Position numbers and translations under genes: made by a program. Source: VBAS01 sp963773465 (GTDB lineage: Bacteria > Bacteroidota > Bacteroidia > Chitinophagales > Chitinophagaceae). Taken from it: DNA of 64,000 nucleotides. The stretch lies in contig CAVZBF010000004.1 in assembly GCA_963773465.1 (NCBI GenBank), positions 1,922,001 through 1,986,000 of the forward strand. Reading direction: 5' to 3'. Shown one piece after another: positions 56,862-64,000 of the stretch. Positions within the stretch are counted from its first letter, which is position 1, and each line of letters starts with the position of its first letter. Below the pieces are notes generated by a model. It was not told the origin of the DNA, ran no database searches, and saw nothing but the letters and a program-made list of their open reading frames with translations.

Positions 56862-58841
56862 ATGTCTGTTTTAAGGTTATATTTTTTTCCCCTGCTGATT
56901 ACAATATTTATATGTAAAAATTCTTATGCGCAGGCTGAGCCTGATACGCTATTGAATAAATTAAAAAACCTATCAAATGATTCTGCAAGAGTGATTGCTC
57001 TGTTAGAAATTGGAGAATCAATTGAAGCAACTACGCCATCGAAAAGTTTTACCTATTATCAGCAAGCATTAACCTTAAGCAAAAAAATAAAAAATGACCG
57101 GTGCATCTTATCTTCTATGCATGATATAGGTGTTTGTTACATTGAACTAAATAAACTGGATAGTGCAATTATTACATTTGAGCAGGCCATTCCTTTTGCC
57201 AAAAAATTAAATGATACAGTAAGGATAGCAAGGATATTAGCTAATATCGGGAATGTATACCTCCACAAGAAAGATCGCCTTAAGGGTATAGATTATTACT
57301 TACAGTGTATTCGTTTATGGGAAACTGCTTCAGATCAAAAATGGTTGCCCCTGGTGTATGCCAATATTAATGGACTATTAAACGAACAACAGGAATATTA
57401 TAAGGCCCTTGAGTATGGCAATAGAGGACTGGCATTAGCCAGTAAGCTTGGAGACGAAAATTCGATTATAAATGCTTTAGTAAATCTTTCCGAGACTTAT
57501 AACTTCCTTGATAAATTGGACGAACAATACAAATTATTAGAAAGAGCCTTGCCACTGGCTAAAGCGAAAGGATCTATTGAGCAGCTTGCTGCAGTATATG
57601 AAAATCTTGGCGACTATTATTATCAAAAAAAACAATATCAGCAGTCTTTACTAAATTATCAGCAAAATCATGATTATGTATTGCAAATGGGAAATAAATA
57701 TGCATTATCCGGATCATTTTCTATGTTGGCCGTGGTAAATAATAAGCTCAATCAAAATGATAAAGCACTGGAATATATTTTACAGGCTGAAAAAGTGGCA
57801 AAAGAAGTTGGAGCGAGAGCAGATCTAAAACAAATTTATTTAACAAGGGCAAGGCTGGAGCAACAATTAGGTAATAACAAACAAGCAGCAGAATATTTTT
57901 CAAGAACATTAACCCTTACTGATTCTTTATTTAAAGTGGAAACCAGTGAAAAAGTTGCTGATGTGGAAGCAAAATATCAAAATGAAAAAAAGCAATTGGA
58001 AATTCTGCAATTGGAAAAAAATAAAAAAATACAAACACTGTCTATCAGGCAAAAGTCAACGCTTAACTATTTTTTATTCGCATCCGTGATAACCTTGTTA
58101 ATTGTTGGTCTTTTGATTTATAGGAATCTACTTAATCGTCAACGATTGGCTAAGCAGCAGGAGGAATTACAAGAACAACGTATACGTGAGTTGGAAAAAG
58201 ATAAACAATTAATAGCTGTAGATTCATTGCTCAGGGGACAAGAAGAGGAGCGAAGCAGGTTAGCAAAAGATCTTCATGATGGCCTTGGCGGGTTATTATC
58301 AGGTGTAAAATTTTCTTTAAGAAATATGAAAGACAATTTAATAATAACCCCGGAAAACATGACAGTGTTCGAACGATCACTGGACATGATCGATACATCC
58401 ATTAAAGAACTTCGCCGCGTGGCACATAATATGATGCCCGAAATGCTTACAAAGTTTGGATTGGATGAAGCACTAAAGGAATATTGCAATTCCATAAATA
58501 CAACAAAGTTGCTTAATGTAAAATATCAGTCACTTGGAATGGATGCGAGAGTAGATAAATCGACTGAAATAATTATTTATCGCATTGTGCAGGAGCTGCT
58601 GAATAATACCATAAAACATGCTTCAGCTACAGAAGCTTTGGTGCAATTAATAAAACAGGATAACAGGCTGAATGTGGTGGTTGAAGATAACGGTAAAGGA
58701 TTTGATACAGCTTCACTGGAGAATAGCAAAGGGGCAGGCTGGGCAAACATTCGCAGTCGTGTTGATTATTTAAAGGGTCGTGTTGATGTTCATGCTGAAC
58801 GAGGCAAAGGAACTTTGGTAAATATTGAATTCAATTTATGA
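56862..58841 (+). CDS. TPR-containing sensor histidine kinase (NarX/DesK type)
   Basis: 659 residues. Signal peptide ending 'CKNSYAQ', about seven tetratricopeptide repeats (~40-350, e.g. 'DSAIITFEQAIPFAKKLND', 'NDKALEYILQAEKVAKEVG'), a coiled coil, one membrane helix ('YFLFASVITLLIVGLLIY', ~400-418), HisKA_3 with the phospho-His in 'SRLAKDLHDGLGGLLSGVKF', and a HATPase domain ('IVQELLNNTIKHA', 'VEDNGKGFDTA'). The periplasmic TPR array probably senses a protein or peptide partner. Its stop overlaps the response-regulator start by four bases (ATGA), so the two are coupled. Confidence 0.92.
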   Translation: MSVLRLYFFPLLITIFICKNSYAQAEPDTLLNKLKNLSNDSARVIALLEIGESIEATTPSKSFTYYQQALTLSKKIKNDRCILSSMHDIGVCYIELNKLDSAIITFEQAIPFAKKLNDTVRIARILANIGNVYLHKKDRLKGIDYYLQCIRLWETASDQKWLPLVYANINGLLNEQQEYYKALEYGNRGLALASKLGDENSIINALVNLSETYNFLDKLDEQYKLLERALPLAKAKGSIEQLAAVYENLGDYYYQKKQYQQSLLNYQQNHDYVLQMGNKYALSGSFSMLAVVNNKLNQNDKALEYILQAEKVAKEVGARADLKQIYLTRARLEQQLGNNKQAAEYFSRTLTLTDSLFKVETSEKVADVEAKYQNEKKQLEILQLEKNKKIQTLSIRQKSTLNYFLFASVITLLIVGLLIYRNLLNRQRLAKQQEELQEQRIRELEKDKQLIAVDSLLRGQEEERSRLAKDLHDGLGGLLSGVKFSLRNMKDNLIITPENMTVFERSLDMIDTSIKELRRVAHNMMPEMLTKFGLDEALKEYCNSINTTKLLNVKYQSLGMDARVDKSTEIIIYRIVQELLNNTIKHASATEALVQLIKQDNRLNVVVEDNGKGFDTASLENSKGAGWANIRSRVDYLKGRVDVHAERGKGTLVNIEFNL

Positions 58842-59461
58842 TACGGATATTTATTGTAGATGATCATCCAGTGGTAATTGAAGGAATACATTCATTGTTG
58901 AAAAATGAAAAAGATATGGAATGGGTGGGCCAGGCAATGAATGCTCAATCGTGTCTTGGTTTTTTTGTAAACAATACCGCCGACGTAGTATTAATGGACA
59001 TCAGTATGCCCGGGATCAGCGGAGTTGAGCTTTGTGCTACGATGAAAGAAAAATATCCCGGAATTTTTATACTTGGTCTCAGCACTTTCAACCAGGGGCT
59101 TTATATTAAAAAGATGATGGAAAATGGGGCTTCCGGTTATATTCTTAAAAATTCATCAAAGGAAGAATTGATCACCGCAATCCACACCGTATACGAAGGA
59201 GGAATTTTTTTTAGTGGGGAGGCAGGACAAGCATTAAAGGAATATCAAAGGTCTTCATTATCCGAGTTACCTGCATTGACTGAAAGAGAAAAAGAAATAT
59301 TGGGATTGATCGCAGAAGGGTATACAAATCCTCAAATTGCCGAGAAAATATTTCTCAGTTCCTTTACTGTAGATAGTCATCGAAAAAACCTCCTCGCAAA
59401 ATTGAATGTAAAAAACACAGCTACATTAATAAAGCTGGCTGTAGAAAGAAAACTGATTTGA
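58838..59461 (+). CDS. LuxR/NarL-type response regulator
   Basis: 207 residues. The receiver has 'IRIFIVDDHPVVIEG', phospho-acceptor Asp in 'ADVVLMDISMPGISG', and the switch Lys in 'SGYILKNSSKEEL'. The C-terminal LuxR helix-turn-helix is 'LTEREKEILGLIAEGYTNPQIAEKIFLSSFTVDSHRKNLLAKL'. Cognate partner of the overlapping TPR kinase. A target could be the divergent adhesin gene, which shares the upstream spacer, but this is inference. Confidence 0.94.
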   Translation: MIRIFIVDDHPVVIEGIHSLLKNEKDMEWVGQAMNAQSCLGFFVNNTADVVLMDISMPGISGVELCATMKEKYPGIFILGLSTFNQGLYIKKMMENGASGYILKNSSKEELITAIHTVYEGGIFFSGEAGQALKEYQRSSLSELPALTEREKEILGLIAEGYTNPQIAEKIFLSSFTVDSHRKNLLAKLNVKNTATLIKLAVERKLI

Positions 59462-59522
59462 TCTTTCAGGCAAAGAGTATATTTATTCAGCATCAAATTA
59501 TCTCTTAATGAAGAAGATACTG

Positions 59523-59544
59523 TTGTGTAACCCCGTTTACACAA
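59523..59544. terminator. Hairpin between convergent regulator and ZU5-like gene
   Basis: TTGTGTAA (59523-59530) pairs with TTACACAA (59537-59544) around a 6-base loop, followed by ATAATAAAAC. Placed 60 bases after the regulator stop and 20 bases before the stop of the convergent gene. Confidence 0.6.
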
Positions 59545-59565
59545 ATAATAAAACAGGAACACGGA

Positions 59566-60882
59566 TCATTCTCTATATGGTGTGACCTCTATAATAATTT
59601 GAGCTCCCCCGGCTAATTTAACAGGATAAACTTGTGCTGTACCATTTGCGATAAAAGATAACCCGTTAGGTAAATGATTTTCAAATATAGCTTCCGGGGC
59701 ATCGTTGGGACCTCTTGAACAGTCCCAGTAAAATTTGAATAATAAAACCTTGTTCGTAGAAAATTCAAGATTTACCTCGGGTGGATAATTTTTGAGTGTA
59801 TATTTCTTATAATCTTCAGTAATATGAATTGATCCGATTGCCCCATCTGTTAGTATCTTCAATTCACACCCTGCAATTTTTTTCCCTATTTCAACTAGTT
59901 CCGGAACCTTGTTTTGTATGTCACCGATCTTCGCTCTAAGTGGATAAAGTGTAACCGAAAAAGTAGCTTTGTCTCTGATCTTATATCCCATGCCTGCCCG
60001 GTAATCACGGGTATGTGTGATTTCGATCTTATACATATCGTAAACATCAATATAGGTTTTCAACCTTTTCAAAAGCACTTTTCCTTTTCTTGTTCGCTTG
60101 TAAATTTCAGCCCAAATAGCAACAGAATTTATCTCAGGCATGATTGCCGGTGCTGTGTATTTGGCGGTCATCATTTTAGTTTTTTCAAGAAATGGCAAGG
60201 TCTCCCCATGTATTTTCCCGGTTTTTGAATTTCCGTTCCGTTCCCCATTCGCATACCATATTGTAGTATTATTTTGATTTAGAGTTGCCATCTTGAGATC
60301 GACATCCCGTGTAATATCGACTACATCAATAAAAGTAAAACCACCGACAGGGATAAGGTGTTTCTCTGGCTTGAGTTCAACATCATTTATATTTGAAGCC
60401 CAGGAAAAATGATGAATAAAACCTTTGAGTATCCTTTTTGTGCTGTCAAATTCCTCGTAATCAAAAAAAACCCATTTGCCTTTATGATCCTGTAATGCCA
60501 AACTCATCCAGTCAGGTGGGCAGGTCTCCGCTTCTTCATTAGTGTAATGAAAAATAATTTGCACGGGTTTTTTAAATTGAATTCCTGATGGCTCAAACTG
60601 GTATGCTTTGCCTACTCCATTCGGTGCCATGTTAGAAGTAGGCTGAATACTTATCGTTGTTGTCATCGTCAATGCGCCGGCAGGAAAAATCAATTCGACT
60701 CTTCCATCGTCTGAAATAATTGTTCCTCCTGTTATCCCTATTTCTTTACTTATAAATTTTCCATCAGGAGCTCCGATAGCAGTTGAATCCGACGGTTCGG
60801 CAAATTGAGTTGATGAAGTATCTTTTTGGGCGTTTGATTGCAAGGAGCATAAAAGGAGGAAAGCCACGAACATTTTCTTCAT
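59566..60882 (-). CDS. Secreted protein with ZU5-like domain
   Basis: 438 residues from ATG 60882 ('MKKMFVAFLLLCSLQSNAQ'); the frame to 60915 is less likely. Residues ~45-165 resemble a ZU5 domain: 'GGTIISDDGRVELIFPAGAL', 'QFEPSGIQFKKPVQIIFHY', 'FIHHFSWA'. The remainder is beta-rich with a 'TYIDVYDMYKIEITHTRDYR' segment and no known motif. ZU5-type modules mediate protein contacts in surface proteins. It ends the minus-strand secreted-protein cluster. Confidence 0.7.
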   Translation of the reverse strand: MKKMFVAFLLLCSLQSNAQKDTSSTQFAEPSDSTAIGAPDGKFISKEIGITGGTIISDDGRVELIFPAGALTMTTTISIQPTSNMAPNGVGKAYQFEPSGIQFKKPVQIIFHYTNEEAETCPPDWMSLALQDHKGKWVFFDYEEFDSTKRILKGFIHHFSWASNINDVELKPEKHLIPVGGFTFIDVVDITRDVDLKMATLNQNNTTIWYANGERNGNSKTGKIHGETLPFLEKTKMMTAKYTAPAIMPEINSVAIWAEIYKRTRKGKVLLKRLKTYIDVYDMYKIEITHTRDYRAGMGYKIRDKATFSVTLYPLRAKIGDIQNKVPELVEIGKKIAGCELKILTDGAIGSIHITEDYKKYTLKNYPPEVNLEFSTNKVLLFKFYWDCSRGPNDAPEAIFENHLPNGLSFIANGTAQVYPVKLAGGAQIIIEVTPYRE

Positions 60883-60911
60883 AACAATTGTTTTAAAAAT
60901 AAAACAGTATT

Positions 60912-62285
60912 TCACTTTTCCTGTTTTTCATATAACGATTCATTTTCTCCGTAAGCATCTTTTTTCAGCAGGTAGATCCTGTCCTTCCAGCCTGCGCCGC
61001 CATGGCTTACTTTTTCAAACCTGAATTTTACCAGTGCTGGGCTATTGACTCCACGTTGCTTTAAACTAATTTGATTTCCTGTAATGGAATAGGCGCCATC
61101 CCCCTCAAAGGGATAAGCTCTATTATAAATGTATTTATAGTACATGTCAGAAGTTGTTGTTGAAGAACCTATAGCTCCTCCATATTTATAGTTGCCATTG
61201 GCAGCAAATACATAATCCGCCGAGACAACTCCTGTGGCATCTATTTTCCACCAACCGACAATGCGTTTGGCGATATCTTCTTCGTCGCTTTTTACAGGCA
61301 AGACATTTTTAACAGTAAAACTGTTTAAGAATCTTCGCCAGGTATTGTAATTTTTGTAGCAATCATCATGACCCATTGCACTGCTGTTATGCCTCACTGA
61401 AATGATCACAATCTGGTTATCGGCTTTTACGACGATTGCGGAGCCTTCTTCAAGATTATAGCGGCCATCGGCAGATGTTCCGGTCATCGCTGCAGCTTTC
61501 ATAAAATACTCCAAACCTTTCGGTAAAAAACCTTTTGCCAAATCATATTTCTGCGCCCCGTTCTTTTGAAATTGCCAGCCCTGGTACATCATATCAAAAA
61601 CGGCGTTGACATCTTGCTCCAAATTCCCGGAAGAAGGCTGCGGTTCAAGAATACGGATCGTACAACCTGACTGCATATTTTGAATAAGCAAGTGGTCTTT
61701 ATTTTTTTGCAATTGCCATTTATCCGGGAGTATGAAATCATAATCATTCAGCTTGATGATCCCATTTACAGTTGTTTGATTATTTGAAATGGTAGCCTTA
61801 TTGTCCAGATCTAAGTCATTAAAAAATCTTTCAAGTGTTGCCTGGTAATCGCCACCAGTTGTATTCACTTGCACATTCATGGTTTTTCCAAAACCAGTAA
61901 TGGACGACACCATACTGTTATAATTCAGCCCCTGGAAAGTAACATTAGCTGCACCGGTAACCACGGTCCATCCATCCGGAGTCTTCCCTGTTTCTATGAC
62001 CGGCTTAGCTTTTGACTTTGTAGGAATAGCGACCAGGTTTTGCCAGGCAGCATTAAAATTTTTATTTGCATTGTCCTGGCTGTTTCCGCTTGGGTATAAA
62101 ATGATCTGGCAAAATCTCGTAAGGCCATTTACGGTTTTGGATTCAAAAAAGGCAACTGTGCCATTGGTGTCAATACGCTGCCAGCCTATTGGCGGAATAA
62201 ATGTAGCTATGTCAAATTTTTCTTTTTGCGAGAATACTTGTGCGATCATTGACATAGCGAATAAAAAAGCAAATGTCTTTTTCAT
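60912..62285 (-). CDS. Secreted hypothetical protein
   Basis: 457 residues starting 'MKKTFAFLFAMSMIAQVFSQ'. I do not recognise a named family. Residues ~25-160 and ~180-320 look like two related domains opening 'FIPPIGWQRIDTNGTVAFFES' and 'FILPDKWQLQKNKDHLLIQN'. The last ~110 residues ('IVGWWKIDATG...YVFAANGNYKYGG...ISLKQRGV') resemble a lipocalin-like small-barrel module. It lies 12 bases downstream of the 'FAFGID' gene and 29 bases upstream of the ZU5-like gene, so all are probably cotranscribed. Confidence 0.65.
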   Translation of the reverse strand: MKKTFAFLFAMSMIAQVFSQKEKFDIATFIPPIGWQRIDTNGTVAFFESKTVNGLTRFCQIILYPSGNSQDNANKNFNAAWQNLVAIPTKSKAKPVIETGKTPDGWTVVTGAANVTFQGLNYNSMVSSITGFGKTMNVQVNTTGGDYQATLERFFNDLDLDNKATISNNQTTVNGIIKLNDYDFILPDKWQLQKNKDHLLIQNMQSGCTIRILEPQPSSGNLEQDVNAVFDMMYQGWQFQKNGAQKYDLAKGFLPKGLEYFMKAAAMTGTSADGRYNLEEGSAIVVKADNQIVIISVRHNSSAMGHDDCYKNYNTWRRFLNSFTVKNVLPVKSDEEDIAKRIVGWWKIDATGVVSADYVFAANGNYKYGGAIGSSTTTSDMYYKYIYNRAYPFEGDGAYSITGNQISLKQRGVNSPALVKFRFEKVSHGGAGWKDRIYLLKKDAYGENESLYEKQEK

Positions 62286-62297
62286 GGCAAGTTTTCT

Positions 62298-62960
62298 TTA
62301 ATCAATTCCAAAAGCAAAGATTGTAACACTGCCATCCATACTGGCCATACCCATTCCCATTACAGTGAAAGCATATTCTCCTTTCGGAAGTGGTTTATCA
62401 ATTATCAGTTCCCAATAGCCATTACGGATCTTTCTTACGCTGAAAGAAAATTTATCGCTTGTTTTATTCTTCTTGCTTGCAAAGGGCATGGCGCCACCCG
62501 TTTTCATCAGGTAAACTTTTCTGTTGCTCTTATCGATGTCTGTTTGATAAAGCGTAATCATTTTAGACGGGTCCATCATTCCATCCTGCATCATTCCCAT
62601 CATAGATGGGTCCATACCATTTGCTTTCATCATCGAGTCCATTTGAGGTGAATTTTTTTTCCCTTGTTCAGCTCCGGTAGAAAAAACAAACGACAGGTCT
62701 TTGCCACTTGTTACCCTTACAGGAGATATTTCACCATCGATCGAATAACTATTTTCGGCTCCGCCCATACCGCCGAGCTTAGTTTTTGTATCCATTTTTG
62801 AAGCGCCTTTCTCCAGGCGAAGCAATTTATTGATGCTGTCCTTTCGATACATATACACTTCATTGCTGAATTCAGGCTCGGGGTATTTTGATTGATCGGC
62901 TTGTGACCACGCCAAAAATGCCATCATCGATCCGCAAAAAAGCAGAAAAATCTTTTTCAT
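62298..62960 (-). CDS. 'FAFGID'-type secreted protein, methionine-rich
   Basis: 220 residues from ATG 62960 ('MKKIFLLFCGSMMAFLAWSQ', signal peptide). ATG 62975 ('MKLIF') is an alternative and is the start preserved in the fossil copy. The middle has a Met/Gly/Asp-rich loop ('MDPSMMGMMQDGMMDPSKM') and the end 'KGEYAFTVMGMGMASMDGSVTIFAFGID'. The same 'FAFGID' ending occurs in the gene at 63738 and in two fossils at 50.3 and 51.1 kb, so this is a small local family paired with the barrel gene. Function unknown. Confidence 0.7.
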   Translation of the reverse strand: MKKIFLLFCGSMMAFLAWSQADQSKYPEPEFSNEVYMYRKDSINKLLRLEKGASKMDTKTKLGGMGGAENSYSIDGEISPVRVTSGKDLSFVFSTGAEQGKKNSPQMDSMMKANGMDPSMMGMMQDGMMDPSKMITLYQTDIDKSNRKVYLMKTGGAMPFASKKNKTSDKFSFSVRKIRNGYWELIIDKPLPKGEYAFTVMGMGMASMDGSVTIFAFGID

Positions 62961-63017
62961 AAAAATTAGTTTCATCTTTTAGAGATAATTTTCATAAGTA
63001 AAGTCCGCGTAAATGGA

Positions 63018-63695
63018 TTATTCACTTTTATCATCCTTCTTTTTCTCTTTTCCTTTTTTCTTTTCTCCTCCAAATTGCCACCCGGCAAAAACCTGGAAAA
63101 GATTATTTTTTACATCTACTTTCGGAAGAAAAGATGGTGACTCGCTTGAAGAATAAGAACTGAAATCATATAATTTACTTAAACTAATATTTACCCGTGC
63201 GCCAATTAATAACCCGCTTACCGGATGAATTTCTATACCGCCGCCATAACCATAATCAAATCTATTATAGTAGTCCATCATGTTTCCATACGGGCTACCA
63301 CTGCCATACGGAAGACTGCTGCCTGCTGTTTCGTTACTGCTGTCAGCTTTTGCATTTAACAGAATTGCCATTTGTCCGCCGAGCTGGATGGAAAAATATT
63401 TGGTGATGTTGATCGACATGTATTGCGGCAGCATGATATAATCAAGATTTACATTGCCGGTGTTGGTACCGGATTTATAATTATAACCCTGGCGGGAAAA
63501 GATAAGTTCCGTTCTTGAGCTGATAATTCCCCTGGATGATCCAAGGAAAACCCCTGCATTAAAACCGGAGCGGCTGCTGTTATTAATGGAAGAAGCTTTG
63601 GTTACATTGGCAAAATTCAATCCTGCTTTTATTCCTATTTGTGCAAATAAGCTGAAAGGAAAACTTAACAACAGGTAGACAATCATTTTTTTCAT
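63018..63695 (-). CDS. Small outer-membrane beta-barrel protein, copy 1
   Basis: 225 residues, signal peptide 'MKKMIVYLLLSFPFSLFAQ'. It is nearly the same as the 50387-51043 barrel ('LDYIMLPQYMSINITKYFS', 'YDFSSYSSSESPSFLPKVDV'), with a slightly longer loop ('AGSSLPYGSGSPYGNMMDYY'). Basic tail 'KKKGKEKKKDDKSE'. It is flanked by two intact 'FAFGID' genes, so this is the ancestral arrangement of the duplicated block. Confidence 0.85.
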   Translation of the reverse strand: MKKMIVYLLLSFPFSLFAQIGIKAGLNFANVTKASSINNSSRSGFNAGVFLGSSRGIISSRTELIFSRQGYNYKSGTNTGNVNLDYIMLPQYMSINITKYFSIQLGGQMAILLNAKADSSNETAGSSLPYGSGSPYGNMMDYYNRFDYGYGGGIEIHPVSGLLIGARVNISLSKLYDFSSYSSSESPSFLPKVDVKNNLFQVFAGWQFGGEKKKGKEKKKDDKSE

Positions 63696-63737
63696 AAAAG
63701 AAAGTTTAAGAGTGAATGATAAATATTTAATAATAAA

Positions 63738-64000
63738 TTAATCGCTGCTTTTCCAGTCAATACCAAAAGCAAACACAGTGAATTCTTTCAGCTCCATATT
63801 TTTTACCCAAACAAATCCATATTCACCTGCCTCTAATTGCTCTGGTAATTGTATTTGATAATTATCCTTTGAGATCATCTTTACACTGAAGCTCATTAGT
63901 TTTCCTTTTGCTTCGTCCTTATCAGTAAGCATACCTTCTTTGGTATTAACCGTAACTTCTCTTTTTGTGCCATCAGGTAAAAATTGGTAGAGCTTGATAT
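63738..64000 (-). CDS. 'FAFGID'-type protein, 3' part (runs off window)
   Basis: The open frame continues past the right edge. Visible residues read 'IKLYQFLPDGTKREVTVNTK', then 'EGMLTDKDEAKGKLMSFSVK', and finish 'LPEQLEAGEYGFVWVKNMEL' and 'KEFTVFAFGIDWKSSD'. The 'EYGF...FAFGID' end is shared with the 62298 gene. A start is not in the window; the internal ATG at 63932 is not the gene start. It lies 42 bases upstream of the barrel gene. Confidence 0.7.
   Translation of the reverse strand, partial: IKLYQFLPDGTKREVTVNTKEGMLTDKDEAKGKLMSFSVKMISKDNYQIQLPEQLEAGEYGFVWVKNMELKEFTVFAFGIDWKSSD

Noticed and set aside
1..64000. tRNA or rRNA genes
   Set aside because: Scanning for conserved arm sequences such as GTTCGAATC with flanking stems found no candidate in any spacer.

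Overview
The window is a Bacteroidota chromosome segment, most likely from a Chitinophagaceae-type environmental bacterium. The evidence is the low GC content, type IX secretion (T9SS) sorting domains on several giant secreted proteins, the T9SS regulator PorX, a fused LpxC-FabZ, tandem DUF3078 proteins, DUF3857 and S9 peptidases, and many SusD-free secreted hypotheticals with short 'Q'-ending signal peptides. No rRNA, tRNA or CRISPR array was seen.

Layout. 0-2.3 kb: start of a complex I operon on the minus strand (nuoA, nuoB, nuoC) and a ferredoxin-NADP reductase. 2.4-3.7 kb: a secreted hypothetical and an IS110 transposase fragment set between inverted copies of a dispersed repeat. 3.7-15.7 kb: a BNR-repeat T9SS cargo protein, mfd, and a ~1,790-residue subtilisin-like T9SS cargo protease. 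15.8-24 kb: a small conserved protein, gyrB, the lipid A genes lpxC-fabZ and lpxD, an HD-domain phosphohydrolase, and divergent porX. 24-34 kb: DUF3857 protein, MBL hydrolase, acyl-CoA dehydrogenase, a DUF433/DUF5615 toxin-antitoxin pair, a lipoprotein plus possible cysteine-peptidase-like pair, and a DPP-IV-like peptidase. 34-43.6 kb: a nucleotidyltransferase with a small overlapping partner, an ABC exporter, rbfA, a LolE/FtsX-type permease, an orphan transketolase N-terminal subunit, a WecA-like glycosyltransferase, frr, an EamA transporter, PPK2 and mscL. 43.6-48.2 kb: three tandem DUF3078 genes, scpA, OsmC. 48.2-49.6 kb: an intact IS3-family element inserted at the stop codon of an L,D-transpeptidase gene. 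50.3-64 kb: a secreted/outer-membrane region with two copies of a small beta-barrel gene, a 1,738-residue repetitive T9SS adhesin, a TPR histidine kinase and LuxR-type regulator, and a cluster of secreted proteins.

How parts fit together: PorX regulates T9SS in characterised species, three giant proteins here carry T9SS C-terminal domains, and T9SS cargo is anchored to A-LPS, so the lpx cluster beside porX is functionally coherent. The kinase/regulator pair beside the adhesin is a candidate local regulator.

Two cautions. First, about two dozen frameshifts interrupt genes in the first ~23.5 kb, including gyrB and mfd, but almost none occur in the remaining 40 kb. Most are single-base length differences, often at short homopolymers, so I treat these genes as intact in the organism and the frameshifts as sequence errors. 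Second, the strongest genuinely structural discovery is a duplicated three-gene block: in the copy at 50.3-51.2 kb only the barrel gene survives, and both neighbours are reduced to fossil ends, one of them a 15-codon start-to-end internal deletion.
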